DNA of 60,000 nt from Apostichopus japonicus (lineage: Eukaryota > Echinodermata > Holothuroidea > Aspidochirotida > Stichopodidae): positions 2,234,001-2,294,000 of the forward strand of contig NC_092568.1 in assembly GCF_037975245.1 (NCBI RefSeq), in the 5' to 3' direction. The translations under genes were made by a program, and so were the position numbers. Positions within the stretch are counted from its first letter, which is position 1; each line of letters begins with the position of its first letter. Shown piece after piece: positions 36,101-48,769 of this stretch. Under the pieces are notes generated by a model that did no database searches, was not told the DNA's origin, and worked only from the letters and a program-made list of their open reading frames with translations.

Positions 36101-39100
36101 CCTTAGGCTTTCACACAGCTAAAAATTGTTTTCCCTGGCCTGGAAGCAGTCACAGCATGGCACCCATTTTTTTCTGCAGTGTGAGGAAAGCTAGCAGGTA
36201 TACGTAAACTATGACTGTGTATCCTTGACTACAATCGAATATATCGACCTGTAATTACGACAAAATCTGGTCAAATATTGCATCCTACGGATATGTCCAA
36301 ATTATGAAGACTATTCCATTATCTGTTGAACATTCACATTTTGATAGGGAATGGAATATGCAATAAACTTTTGTATATGGGCAAGTTAAATAGTTTGAGT
36401 GGGACCTTAATGCTTTGCATATTCCTTCCTAATTCCTGTAATTTTAGGTGTGTACAGTACCTGTACAGGTTAAGATGCTGTCTGTGCTATGTTCTAGAGT
36501 AACACACTTTACGTTCTAGTGAAATAACTGTTTTATTCAAAGTAAGATGGATATGATATGTTTGAAGATTAACAGCATTTAAACTTGCATTCTCATTCAT
36601 CACCGCTAGATGGGAACAATATATCATTAAGAACAATGGTTTGGGTAACATATGTATACAATATGTTAGCCTAACTTGTGTCTAGGCATTACGGAATGTA
36701 GTGCAGTCTCACTGCAAAGGAAAATTATTAAGAAATAAAACGAAAGATCGATAAGAATCTTTCATATTTTTATTTCAATTCAGTCATAATGAGAAAGTTT
36801 AAATGAATAGAGAGGAACGTTAAATGAAGAGGTTTTGTACACAGGTATGGCCTAACATAAGGATATAATTGTTATAACTATTGTTATATCAGATCGATAT
36901 CATCTGATGTTGGGATTTTAAATATCGGTTATCCACAAAAGCCGATAGCAACAATATTGGCAACTCTTCAGCTTAGTATCAAATTGTGTTTTTGTAAATA
37001 TGATTTAATATTGTGTTTGCAAAGAAGGCTCCCATGCAACATATATTGCACAAGAGTCATATCTTTATACATACTTATTGACAATCAATTGATTTGAAAC
37101 CCTTGATTTAGTCCTACATTTAAATACTAGTATATCACCTACACCAAAAGTCTGAGGATTGTTTTCTGATTGTCTCTTTGACAACCAGGTTTTACCCTTT
37201 GATTGTCCGAACAGCAAAATTGGTTGTCCGTTAAATGTTGCAGACCAACAAAGAATGACCAATATTTACACATTAGGAAAGATGTGAAGGTTTGGTGAAT
37301 AGAAACAGCTTTTGGCGAGTACTTTCAACAAGTTTTCTGCTGGGCAAACTACAAGGCTATTGCTGATTTGCGAAAAACGAAATTTAGTTGCCTTGAATGA
37401 TCAGACAACTGTTAAAAGTTTGCCCTTAAAAACATTTAGGCAATGGCCATTTTGGTGTGGTGAAGATATTCAATGGGTTTACTGTTGAGTTTGTTGGAAC
37501 CAAAATGTTAGTCGCCAGAATGTTGTAATGACGAATGTTTCTTCAAGTAAGAATCTGTTCAATTTTGAATGCTTAGTACATTCTATTAACAATTTCTTTC
37601 TTTTTCTTTGAAATAGATCTTTCTGTCCTAAGCATCTTCCTGTTCAGATGTACCCCGAAGAGGAGGAACCTTTAAATACTTCTTTGATCGATTGTCCTGT
37701 GTGCCTCGATAATGTTCCCAGCCAGTCAAGTTTTGATGTGCTCAAAACACCTTGCTGTCATAACACGTATGTTCACAGAGACTGTATACAGGTAAGACAT
37801 GTCCTTTGCAGTAAAGACCAGGGACATATTATGATGACGCAGAACATATTATGACACACTATCGGAAATGTCATGATTTAACCTTAACAATGTTAAGTAC
37901 TGTAAACCAAACTTAGGGTTTTGCTAGCAAGTCTCCCATTGTGTCTTTTGAAAAAGTGAATGCAAATTTTAAGTCAAATCAATTAGTCCAAATCATCACT
38001 ATTAAAGTAATTTCTTTTTGTATCCAGTTGTAAAGAATGAAAGAAATATCCTCATGTTATGCTTTCTAAATATTGCATACTTTACTTGTTCTATTTGCTT
38101 TAAAGCAAACTAACAAAGCATAGTGGCGCCCAGTTTTGTACAGTTACTGTCACAGAGACTGCCCAGTGTTTCCTCAAAATACCAAAAATATGTTATTATT
38201 TATGTAGAAGAGAAATTTATTCAATAATAGTAAACTTTGCCCCATCAAAGTCTTAAGTACTCCATGATTGGACCAACCGTGCTACATGCGACCATTTTCA
38301 TTAAATAGTTGCAACTCGGTGCCTTTCTGTGGTAGCAAATAGAAAACCTGTTCATTCATGTTTTACGTGCCTGCAAGTAACTGTAAATCATGAATTTGAG
38401 ACTAACATTTGACTATCATAATCAGATTGTTTCAGTTTTACATTGTGGTTACTTGGTACTGGTGTTTTTTTTTTTTGTGTAATCACAATGGAGCCCTTTT
38501 ACTGGCTTAGGTTAAGGTTGAGATGATGGTTCAGTTGTAAGTACATTCTTCAGGTCACCAAGGGTATTACGTTAGTTAAGGTCTGTGCGGTTTTCTCTTC
38601 TACTACAAATTCTCTTCAGCTGTTTGAGTCTGCCTTATGAAAGGTTTCTATTGAGCATGAGGTATCTGATAACTCTTAAAAAACTCTCGGTAAACATAAT
38701 AATAATACTAATCAGCAGTTATTTTTACGACGCTTAAGCGACCACAAATGTGGAAGAAACCCGCAGGGCTTAATGATTACAACTGACATGTCGGGTGGCT
38801 TTCCAATCCAACTCAAATTTGGAATACTTTCCATTTAGAAAGTTGTTTAATTCAGATGGGAAATCATAGATTGCTCTTGGATGAACCCACCTTACTATGA
38901 CCCGGCCGAGTATCAAACCCAGAACCTTCCCGATTGCTAAGCCTCATTGCTTCAAATACCCCCGCCTTTATCCACTCGGCCACAGCACCGGTACTCTAAA
39001 TAACTGACCTCAACTTTTCCAACAGCGTCAAGCTCTATCCTCTGGTATGTACTTCTTTCGGTGTCCTATCTGCAATAATCAGAATGAGTTCAAGGAGGAA

Positions 39101-40581
39101 ATGCTCTCATTTGGTATACATGTACCTGAGAGGTTAGTAATGTCATATTTTAGTTTTTGGTTATGGGTTAGATTACCCTCATGTACCCCAAACAGTATCA
39201 TTTAATGTGCAATTCTTGTCAAAACCGAAATAAATTCTCACGATGGAGAAAAAATGCCCCATGACATGATGAGAACCCTCGTACTGTTTCATGTTGATGA
39301 AAGGATGACAGTGAAAATCAGTATTTTGATGTCATTCTGCTACAAGATAGAAGAATTTTAGCATTCATGATCCTTTCCATATTCATTTGGTTATCGTTAA
39401 AATATGTCAAACGTCAGGAATGCTCCACAGATTTAATAATGATCTGTATTTGTGCTTGCTTTGTATCAAGATGCCCCATATGGTGGAGGGGGAAAGGCAT
39501 AGCTTTTTGTGATGCAATACTGGATAGCTTCACTTATTCCCTAAGATTGTCAAATTAATCACTGGCTTCATCCATCTCTGTGAGTTATTAGGATGTTAAC
39601 CATTTTTTGTTTTCTTTTTCCAGGGATGCTGCTTGGGAAAGGGACGAAGGTGCATACCAAGAGCTTTATCAGCGTCACAGTAAATGTGATATCGGGAATT
39701 GTATGTGTCCATCTGGCAGGGCATATTCAAAAAAGAGCGGGTTAGTAGACTGCCTTCATATCCAAGGACAATACTGTACCAGGCTAAGCCGTCCTTTTAT
39801 CTTATGTGTATTTTTATAAAAGCAGTGTGGTCTATTTAATATCTTTGAAACATTTTGTTTTGAAATGATAAAATATTTTCGTTTCCAGTTATCGATCAAA
39901 ATAAATTAAACTTTCAATGCTATATATTATTTGATTCACAATGCAAACATTTGTGAAAGGCATTTTGTCTGTAAAGTCTGGATCATATCCCCTATGTTTC
40001 TTTCTTGGTTTATATTTTTATCAACTTTGAAAAATGTATTTAGCTCCCTATACAAGCATAATGTTTGTAATGAATCTGATTATGTATGTGCGTACATTCT
40101 TACATACACGTATGGGAAACCTAGCATGAATCCATGTTATCTCAAGAAGGGATATTTTGACATACCGTATGCTGTTTGGATTTTCTATATACAGTAAACG
40201 ACACCTGTATATTAAAGATCATGAACGACAAATATCATTTGAAGTTAGAAGAAATGATCAAACCCTGTAGACTCGCAAGGAACTATGATAATTGCTGCAT
40301 TTTGTATCATTGCCACAGCAAATGCAATTGGTATTCTGTTGCCGATAGGCTGAATGAATTAACTTCATAGATGTCATCTTCGTTGTGGTTTGTGATCAAC
40401 CAGAAGATCAAGATGGTTGGTATATTCCTCTCTCTCTCTCTATCTCTCTTGGTTAATAGAAAGTGGCAAATAATTTTGTGCGATTTCTGTGGTTCCGTTG
40501 GTTGCCATGTTGAGTGTGGAAGACTTGAAAGACCAACACAAGATTGGGCATGCACACACTGTAGAGCAATGTTAAGCTCTG
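33190..40581 (+). CDS. PHF7/G2E3-like ePHD-RING-PHD protein, common core, 8 coding exons
   Basis: Coding exons are 33190-33322, 34439-34548, 35490-35591, 35916-36040, 37617-37791, 39026-39132, 39624-39740 and 40460-40581, giving 330 residues and ending in phase 1. The start ATG follows an acceptor. After an acidic N-tail of about 45 residues comes an extended PHD (C46-x2-C49, H77-x2-C80, then C117-x2-C120, C129, C134, H139-x2-C142, C160-x2-H163). A RING-like module follows (C183-x2-C186, C203-C204-H205, H210-x2-C213, C228-x2-C231), then a bridge with C272/C277/C279 and a last PHD (C297-x2-C300, C305, C309, C321-x2-C324). This order and wording (RCPICNNQNEFKEEM, FGIHVPERDAAWE) match PHF7 and G2E3, nuclear ubiquitin ligases that read or modify chromatin. 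The HECT domain of vertebrate G2E3 was not found downstream. The core continues into one of two alternative 3' ends. Confidence 0.92.
34690..34960 (+). repeat. Dispersed CTTGTAAACATGATAACTGC-type repeat in PHF7-like intron
   Basis: It shares GGCTTGTAAAC, TTGAGTACAAAGCCC, GGTCAAATGTC and AAAGTCTGAAAACCTTGT with the blocks at 11430-11800 and 48770-49360. Confidence 0.6.
38695..38995 (-). repeat. tRNA-derived SINE
   Basis: On the minus strand it starts GTGCTGTGGCCGAGTGGAT with an A box (TGGCCGAGTGG, 38972-38982), has a degenerate B box (GGGTTTGATACTC, about 38908-38920), and ends in a short (TAA)n tail near 38696-38708. The A box resembles tRNA-Leu/Ser. It sits in an intron of the PHF7-like gene and is not a working tRNA gene. 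Confidence 0.75.
40422..40451. repeat. CT-rich microsatellite next to a splice acceptor
   Basis: A CTCTCTCTCTATCTCTCT tract just before the acceptor of the 40460 exon, where it probably also serves as the polypyrimidine tract. Confidence 0.7.
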
Positions 40582-41494
40582 GTAAGTAACATTTCTGCAT
40601 CATGTCTCTTGAACTTGAAAAAAAACTAGAACACTTCTCTTGCCACTTGCAAAAACATGCTGCAACAGAGATACCATCAGCCACTAAGTTAATATTTCTC
40701 ACACCTCACAGCTTAGGTAAAGATTACAGTGCTTCATTTTCTGGCCTACGCCATTTTGTCCATCGTCAGTTGGTAAGACGGCAGATTTGTAGCGGTCGTC
40801 CATTCCATCTGAGACTCCCAAGTGTCTGTTCGGACGAATCAGCTATAAAGGTTGTCTGGCTGAAGACTAAGTGTTGACATCAAATTCAGATTGCATTGAA
40901 ACTAAGTACCGCCTAAAACTTATAAATCAGTATCACCCTCCGAAATGAAAGCACTGAAATAAAACGAAAATAGTGGTAGGCCTATGATCCACTCAGAGAG
41001 TGTTTCACTGGCCCAAAGCTGGTTCTTAATTTATAAAAGCAACACATCTCTCTCACAGTGTACATATTGGTCTTTCTTTTGTTGTTAACCAAATTAGCTG
41101 TGCAGACAACCAAAATGTTTAGAACCAGGAATAATCATGACAAATTTCACCTGTAAAATGAAGCAGAAGTTCTTTTATACATGGGTAATAAGCTTGTCGA
41201 CAGCTTGTGTCAGAGTGACCATGGATCTAAACAATATCATTGGTTACTCGTGACAGGCAGACTTTGGGTATGAGTACCCATCAGCACGAGTACAAGGATG
41301 AGTACAGACAACAATGCTAGAATACTAGTACAGACTACACTACAAATCTACTGACTGATATGTCTTGAAGGATTCAACAGCGGTTTAACATACATTGATA
41401 CATAAAGATTATGTGGTTGTCTTAGAAATTCGCTTTCATTGTCGCTGCATGCATTCAAGCTCCGCCATTCATTTGTTCAGCAAGAAACTTGCAC

Positions 41495-41569
41495 GCAAAG
41501 CTTTCCAGCTCAAGAATGCCCCATATGGTGGAGGGCAAAGGCATAGCAAAGCTTTCCAGCTCAAGAATG
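41495..41569. repeat. Duplicated 24-bp motif
   Basis: GCAAAGCTTTCCAGCTCAAG plus four bases occurs at 41495-41518 and again at 41546-41569. The spacer (CCCCATATGGTGGAGGG...) also resembles 39473-39502, so this is a dispersed intronic repeat. Confidence 0.7.
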
Positions 41570-42417
41570 GACGGTTTTATAATTCTTCAAGGAGTAAGAG
41601 TTAGGGCTGGAAGCAGGCAAAACCTTGCTTTGCTGCTGACATCAGGTATTTGTGCTTCATTTGTGTGGTCCTCACGTATTTCCATCTAGTAAGACTATTT
41701 CGTTCCATCCATAAAGCCGGGACAGTGATAATTATACACAAGCATCTGTATATTTTTTCTCTCTTTGACTTTCTTAACTAGAATAACAGCCATGATTCAG
41801 GAGATCAAAAATTCTATTTAGTACGTAAAAAGTAAAAATTCTGAAAATTAAATGAAGGAGAAACTCTGCAAAAGTAGAAATATCAACAACTCCTTCTGAC
41901 ACTGCTACTTTTTTTTTCTTCAGGAAAGTTTTATATGTTATCTTGTAAGCCTTACCAAGATGCATTCCTATATTGGCAGGCAGTAATGTTATGAATACTT
42001 CCAAAGAATTTGACATTCTTTATTTTGCAAAGTTATAGGTAAAGATAACTTACTTCCCCATTTTCAGTTAGTTTGTAACTGTGTATGTATTGTGGTCAAA
42101 CACCCTAGAGCTAGATCTTTCTTCTTAATTCATGAATTCCAACCTGAGATAAGGGACATCAATAATTGTGTTAACTTTATATTTTGTGGACACATTTTCC
42201 ATGTTTGATGTGTAAGTTTGACAACCATCGGCATTCAATTATATGTAAAGGCATTTTTGTTTTTTGGAGGAGGCGATTGCACAAATTTTAAAATATTTTG
42301 CAATTAATCAAACCCTTCATACCAGCTGCTTTCTTGTTCCTATTAAATTTTACGTGAATGTTAACATTTGTTTTTAGAGACGTACAAATGTATAATTTGT
42401 TCATAATTGGCCATAGT

Positions 42418-42717
<300 letters not shown>

Positions 42718-43582
42718 TGATTACTGCTAAGATTTGAAGACCAACTGCAACAGGTTAGTTTGTGCACTGTTGGGGTGTATTATAACCTAAGTACTTCTTT
42801 TTCTTTCTGTATTTTACTTTGGATTTTTCATTTTTCATTCACTTTGTTAAAGAACAAAAGCTTCCACTTATCCGCCGCCCTTTTTTGCTATTATCATTTT
42901 GTGGATGTTGCTTTCACTCACCACGACAAGGCTTAATGGAATGCATAAACACAAATGTACAGTAACAACATGCATGGCTAGTAGAAAAGGTATGCACAAA
43001 GTATGCTCACTATTAACTGATGATGTTGTTTTAACCATTGTTTGCTGTCTGTTGTTGATTTTTTTTGATTTTTTAAAACGTTTTTTGATGTTGGTCCTGA
43101 TTATACAAAGCATGAATACAGATTGTGTACCTGTCTGTATCTATTAAGAATTGTGTTAGATATTGTTATCTATTGGTTAATCATATCAGAGAAAGAAATA
43201 TACAAAAATTCTTTGTGACAGGCCGTTGCAACTTTCTTTTTTCCCCCTTTCCATTCCAATGAGCTCATTCAATCATTCTACTAACCTAGTATAAACAATT
43301 GGTGAGCCTTTTTTTTTAAATTGTTACAATTTTAACCAATATTTAACAGTTGTGTTCTTATTTAATTTAGATCATGTTCCAGTTAAGATATACTCCCAGT
43401 CCTTAGAAATTGTGCTGACAAATATAGAAATGTAGTCTATCAAACCGTCAACTGAAGCAGCTTTCAGGGTATCAATCACAGATGCTTATGGCAGATTCAA
43501 GTTAAATGGTTTTACATCAAGCTTATCCTAGACAAAGAGGCAGTATTTGAACCCAAAGCTACTTCGTCATCTCTCTTGACAG

Positions 43583-45282
43583 CTATTTGCGATGTCAGTT
43601 ATAACAAAGTGAAAAAGAGAAAACTGGTTGATGCAGAAGCCGGATCTGGTTGCAATCTGACAGCAAACCAAGATTATGTAACACCACGTAGAGATGTGGT
43701 CTCGATTCCATCAACTTCCTCCGGTTCGACTTCGAAGAGACAAAGAGTCTATGCAATGGAGGAGAGCTCAGATGAGAGACGAGCAGACGCAGATGCGGTG
43801 GAAAATTCGGAGGAGTCGAGCTATTTACTCGATTCACTTGAGAGGGAATCGCTGTCTATGGAGAATGTGGCTGTGACATTATGGACATCAGAAAACCAGC
43901 AAGGAGCAAATGTTAGATCTCAGCCAAGTAAAGGTGAAGATGATGACATGGATGACCTGTTGCATAGAAAGGAAGTTTGCTCAACCTCTCAATCTTCCAA
44001 GGCAGATATGTCTCAAAGTTCCCCCCCAGAGAGAACCCTTGATAACACCTCTCCAAGTTTGCAAAATATCGGCGGTCCACATTGGTCTCAATTCAGCAGT
44101 TTTAATTCTTCTGAACATGAGAATGAGTCAATGAATAAACACTCAATGTCAGGTGGTAGTAGATCTAAGGCCGGTAGAGATCCTGACATTCCTAGCAGCC
44201 ATCGACAGGAAAGTTTGACACTGCGTATCTCCCCAAATAGAAACAAGGGAAGTACTTCCAAAAACACCCCAGAAAACCTTCCAGTTGATAATTTGCCTGG
44301 TTCCTCTGTCACTGGTGTGATTGTTAAGGAAGAATCATCAGGAAGATGCCAAACAGTAGTAGAACTTCACGATTCAGATAAGAACACAGATGTAGCAACT
44401 GATCAGATGGGTTCAACTGGTAAGGGTCCATCTGATGTAGGCTCTGAGTCATTCAGTAACCTTGTTGAAACAGTCAAGGGATTGAAGAAACATGTCGATA
44501 GGGTGGAATCCAAACTGGATCAAAGTCTTGCCCTGCAGGCTAGAATGTGGCATTTACTGACTTATATTAGTGGTCAGGTACTGCCATCCGATGGAGAAAG
44601 TGATAGTATTGATGAGGGTTCCTTGACCTCGGCTAGTCAAGGAGGTTCATCGATTTCTGAATTGAAATCCACTTTGGGAGATGGTGGAAGGTTGGAGCTA
44701 GCAGCAGGTATCGGCTCATCTACTGATGAGAGCATGCACCCTGACAGGTTTGTAACCCTGCCTCATTCAAGTACCCCATTGGAAGACACAGAGGATGACA
44801 CAGAAAACTTTTTTATTGGAGGAAACAAGGATCTTCTCATTCCTATGACAAAGTATCAAGAATTTCTTGATTCCGTTAATTCAAATTGTTCAAATGATTC
44901 CTCGAAAGGTTCTCAGCTTATCCTCTTACTGATAAGTCATTTTCACACCGAGCAGGACATGTGTGATAGTTTTGACAAAGCGATCAGAAGGCACCCATTC
45001 CTGGAGATGGATGGCCTGATACCTGCCCTTGACGACAATGTGTTCAGTGCCATATTCTTGCAAGCTAGAAATGAATTTGAAGACTTTGAGGAAGACTACA
45101 GAGATAGGTTTTGTCCCACTATCAAGAAACTGAGAAAGTTATGCCATCTATTAAAATCTAGCAGTTTGGAGGACACACAAGAAGAAACATTGCAAAGTCG
45201 TAGCACGAATAGTAACCTCAAACAAAGCAAATCGGTCAGAAAGAGGAAGAAGCCTCCACCCAACAGCAGTGATGATTCTTAG
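43583..45282 (+). CDS. Alternative terminal exon of the PHF7-like gene: coiled coil plus BEN-like domain
   Basis: The acceptor CTCTCTTGACAG precedes 43583. The exon starts in phase 1, exactly matching the core exon ending at 40581, so the joined protein is 896 aa (this exon codes for 331-896). It has a Ser-rich disordered stretch, then a probable coiled coil at about 620-661 (LVETVKGLKKHVDRVESKLD), then a folded segment at about 738-856. That segment (FFIGGNKDLLIPMTKYQEFL, then LILLLISHFHTEQDM, GLIPALDDNVFSAIFLQAR, CPTIKKLRKLCHLL) follows the helix order of BEN domains, which bind DNA or chromatin factors and often follow a coiled coil. The tail is basic (RKRKKPPPNSSDDS). It has no ATG of its own near the 5' end, which argues against a separate gene. 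AATAAA signals follow at 46268 and 46669. Confidence 0.75.
44420..44425 (+). promoter_or_regulatory. Possible internal 5' splice site in the BEN-like exon
   Basis: CAACTG|GTAAGG at 44419/44420 is a good donor match and would leave the exon in phase 1, the phase required by the next exon at 48428. If used, it would drop the coiled coil and BEN-like part and join the long tail (1,922 aa). Confidence 0.35.
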
Positions 45283-46680
45283 CTCATTCATTATCAAGTG
45301 AATTTTGATGATATTTTGTGATCTGTGGTATCTGTAATACATTGTTAGAGGCCCAGCCGCACCTCCAGCGTAAACTTTCCTTTTCGTGTCAGAAAACAAC
45401 AAATGCGATAGCTCAAGCTGTTGTGAAAGTATCTATGTATCATTTAATGAGCCTGATTAGCCTGATCACCTTCCTTGGACTTGTCTTATCTTTGAGGGCT
45501 ACTAATTTTTCTGACCAGAATTTTATGTATCCAGCATGCTAGTAGTGGTGATGAGACCGACACAATATGTCATATGTACAGTACAGCCTAGGCTTAACTG
45601 AGGCCTAGGGCTAACTTATGTATTTTAGTTTCCATACCAATCCCCCCTGTTATGGGTTATCATAAATGCTGTTTTTCCTTGCTTCACCAAAAAATATCAA
45701 CATGTACAGTAGCTCATTTTTTCATTCTTGAGCTTCACCTCCTGTGACATCAGTAGAATGATCATGTTATAAGTCAAAAGTTTTTCACTCCAGGAGTATT
45801 TGTGGTACTTGGTTTACATATCCTTTCCAATATCAGGTAGCCTATTCCTGTAGTTTACAACATTTAAACAACTGCTATATATATGCTCTTTGTGAAAGCA
45901 GAACATCCATTGTAAATATTTTGGCACAAGATCTAGTTCTTCAATATAATTCAGCCAACTCCAATTTTCAAATTACCTATTGTTTTGGATCTCATAATAT
46001 AGAAAATGTTACATTTAGGTAGTAGAAAGTATATGTTTCTTTTAATTTAGCACTAACCAATAACTTTGCTACATTCTGCTTTGTGCAAGTTTCAATGAAA
46101 TTAATTAGCCAGGGTTTTTTAAGGGGGGGGGGATAGGGGCCCTACTAGGGGGCTTCATTGGTCTTGCCATTTAAAATGTAGGTATAATATGGTAAATAAT
46201 TATATAAAAAAATTGCAGTTTACATTTATGATAAAAATTACCTTCTATAATTTACTTCCAAAACTGAAATAAAGAGAAATTATTTTCTACCAGGCTATTG
46301 AGTTGGACAAAATTGTGAAGAAGACCGAAACTGTTACAGCTGGTACTGAATCTTCCCGAATGTTCATTTTATGTTCAGAGTATATCCAGTTCATGAAATA
46401 TAAGAGTAGATCTTTTACCATGTATGTTTGCTTTTCTTCAGTTATTTAAATAATTGAGTATTTCCACTTCCTCTTCTATATTTGGTATTTTAATTTTACA
46501 TATTGGGGCGGTGGGGGGGGTTGTTGAAACATATTTTTGCTCAACAGTACAAATTAACTATCAGAGAACAGCTTTTCTGATACCACACATATTGCTACAC
46601 TTTGCCAGTTTGAATTGCAATTTGCTACATATGCAAACAGATTGCAGTAATGTATTTAGCAAAAAAGCAATAAAGTATTG
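45283..46680 (+). other. 3' UTR of the short (BEN) isoform
   Basis: Non-coding, AT-rich, with AATAAA at 46268-46273 and 46669-46674. A G-run lies at 46124-46132. Confidence 0.5.
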
Positions 46681-47300
46681 CAGGAAAGGACCAGTCATAT
46701 ATGTGTTAAACTTTTATTGACCAAATCAGGTCCTATTTCACCCAGTGGAATGTTCTTGTAATATCATACTCGTGAAATTGCTGCACAAACCGTTTCATAA
46801 AGGGTTCACTGTGCTATCAATTATTGATATTTCATATGCCATGCAGCTTGGGAGAGCGTTCGGTGGAAACATGGTCTCATTGCCAGCTGTTGTGATGTAG
46901 CTGTATGTTATAATCTTTGATCCACAATCAAGGATGCTATATATATACTCCAATGAACTAAGTGTTACTACTTATCCATGTCAAATGGCTGTTAGTTTCT
47001 TTGGTCACGATGGTGTTTGAGTATAAAAGTGAGTGAGCTTTCACCCCTTCCCTTCTCCCCTTCCCTTTTCCCCCCTTCCCTTTTGCCTCCTTCCCTTCCC
47101 TCTACAGCATCACTGAATCACTCCATTTTTAGAGCAGCAATTGGGACACTGATATGTAGTCATGTAGACTTGTAGCTTAATTATTTAATATGTTAATGAC
47201 ATATCACATTTGGTGGTAAGCCTGTTGTGTGCTACCAGTGTTTATCAGTATAGGATCAACTCCTATTACAGTGATGTCATTTACTTAATAGGAAAGTGTA

Positions 47301-47557
47301 TAGCGGAGTGTATAGCCTAGTGGTTAACGCCGGCGTCTCCCAGTCATGAGATCCCCGGTTCGATTCCCCGCCGACAGCAATGTGAATGTGTGTCGTCTGG
47401 CAAGGGTGTTGTTCAATAACAACTTCCCGACATGGACGTTAAATGGATGTGTGCCGAGAGATTGGCTTCGGTCAGCTTGCGAGTCTACAAGCCTCCATGG
47501 CTTCTTTCGCGAGTTCCTGCTTGCGGGAAGATCACATATACATACATACATACAAGT
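47301..47557 (+). repeat. tRNA-derived SINE with (CATA)n tail
   Basis: The head has an A box (TAGCCTAGTGGTTAACGC, 47313-47330) and a B box (GGTTCGATTCC, 47357-47367), spaced as in a tRNA. A body of about 170 bp follows and the tail is ATACATACATACATACA. It sits in the intron between the two alternative 3' ends. Confidence 0.85.
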
Positions 47558-48075
47558 CCAGAGAAAAACACAAATTTTACTGATGGAAAGAGGAACAAAT
47601 TCGAAGCATCCTGGACAAAAGATCTGTTGGGTTGCAGTCAGGTCGGAGCAGTTTTGCTCATAACCAGACAAAGATCCAAAACAGTCAGTCCTTGTGACCA
47701 AATTGGGCATATATGTCAAACATGTTTGATATTCGTCTGGGGCCGTCGCAGTTGAATCGGATCGTGACAGTTTGTGGCTGACTACGACCGGACCATGATC
47801 CGATTCTAATCGATAGCCAATGAGGGAGCGTTGTGAAATCGGGTGACGGCTCCAGAAAGTCAAAATGGCAGCCCCCACATGGGCTAATGAGCAGAAGATT
47901 AAACTGTTGGGTTGGGTCGGGCTGGTGTGCAGCTAACCTAAGATCTGACGCGATTGGGTGGCCTAAACTCTCCAACTTGTTCCCTATGATTAGTCGCGGA
48001 GAGTCGGGTCACGTCGGTGCAATTTGCGACTGCCTTAAGGAAACCAAATGGTGTATCATTCACTCGACTTTTAAG
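47558..48075. other. GC-richer block, origin unknown
   Basis: Noticeably richer in CG dinucleotides than its surroundings (GTCGGGTCACGTCGG, GGGCCGTCGCAG). Overlapping open frames occur on both strands but match nothing I recognise. It is probably part of a larger repeat adjoining the SINE. Confidence 0.35.
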
Positions 48076-48427
48076 ATTTCAGATATTTAAACCTTTAGGT
48101 GTAAAAAGTTGCATCTTCTCAACTGATCATGCAAAGGACAGCAGGTTGAGTTACTGAACCTAAATGCAGATGAAGCTGGGTGAATGAAAATCCCAAAACT
48201 TAAATTCTGCCAATAACAAATCCATTTCACCAATAAAAATTGTTTAATATTCTACATTTCTAAGAAACCATCAGAGAAAATCATTTTGAAGAACACATGA
48301 TTTCACAAAGAGTTTTGCCATTTCATACTATACTATATTAACCCTTTCAAAACCTTTCCATTTTCCAGGAAATCATGTGGTCATTGCATGTTTAAATCAA
48401 TGCTTTCATGAAACATATCTTCCACAG

Positions 48428-48576
48428 ATTCAATAAATCCATCCAAAGCTCTACGTTTTGAAAGTACTCCTTGCAAGAAGAAAGGAAGAATTAGAAGTTC
48501 CATGAAACTCAAAGGAAAAAGTCCGAGGGCTGGAATCAAGAATAAGAAAGTAAAGAAATCCAAGAGTACTGTTCTG
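48428..48576 (+). CDS. Internal exon of the long PHF7-like isoform
   Basis: It lies between CTTCCACAG and CTG|GTAAGA. It enters in phase 1 (matching the donors at 40581 and 44419) and leaves in phase 0 (matching 50473). It encodes about 50 very basic residues (e.g. CKKKGRIRSSMKLKGKSPRA), probably nuclear-localising. Confidence 0.65.
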
Positions 48577-48769
48577 GTAAGAAATTTATATACATGAGTT
48601 GAAACTGCTTGCAACTTAGCTATAACTGTGTGGAATCCTTTAAGAAAAGGTGACTGTCACATTTGAAATTGCTGAATACCCAAACTAGAAGCGTAATGAG
48701 TATATCCCGTTTGAATATTTATATTTTTGGTTTCGATGATAATCCTAACCTATGCATTCATGATGGCGT

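Noticed and set aside
38900-38990. A minus-strand tRNA-Leu/Ser gene
   Set aside because: The B box is degenerate and the sequence continues as a SINE with a TAA tail.
47301-47380. A functional tRNA gene
   Set aside because: A and B boxes are present, but no clean acceptor-stem pairing is evident and the unit runs into a SINE body with a CATA tail.
47324-47975. Protein-coding gene in the GC-rich block
   Set aside because: Overlapping frames on both strands, SINE sequence inside them, and no recognisable domain.
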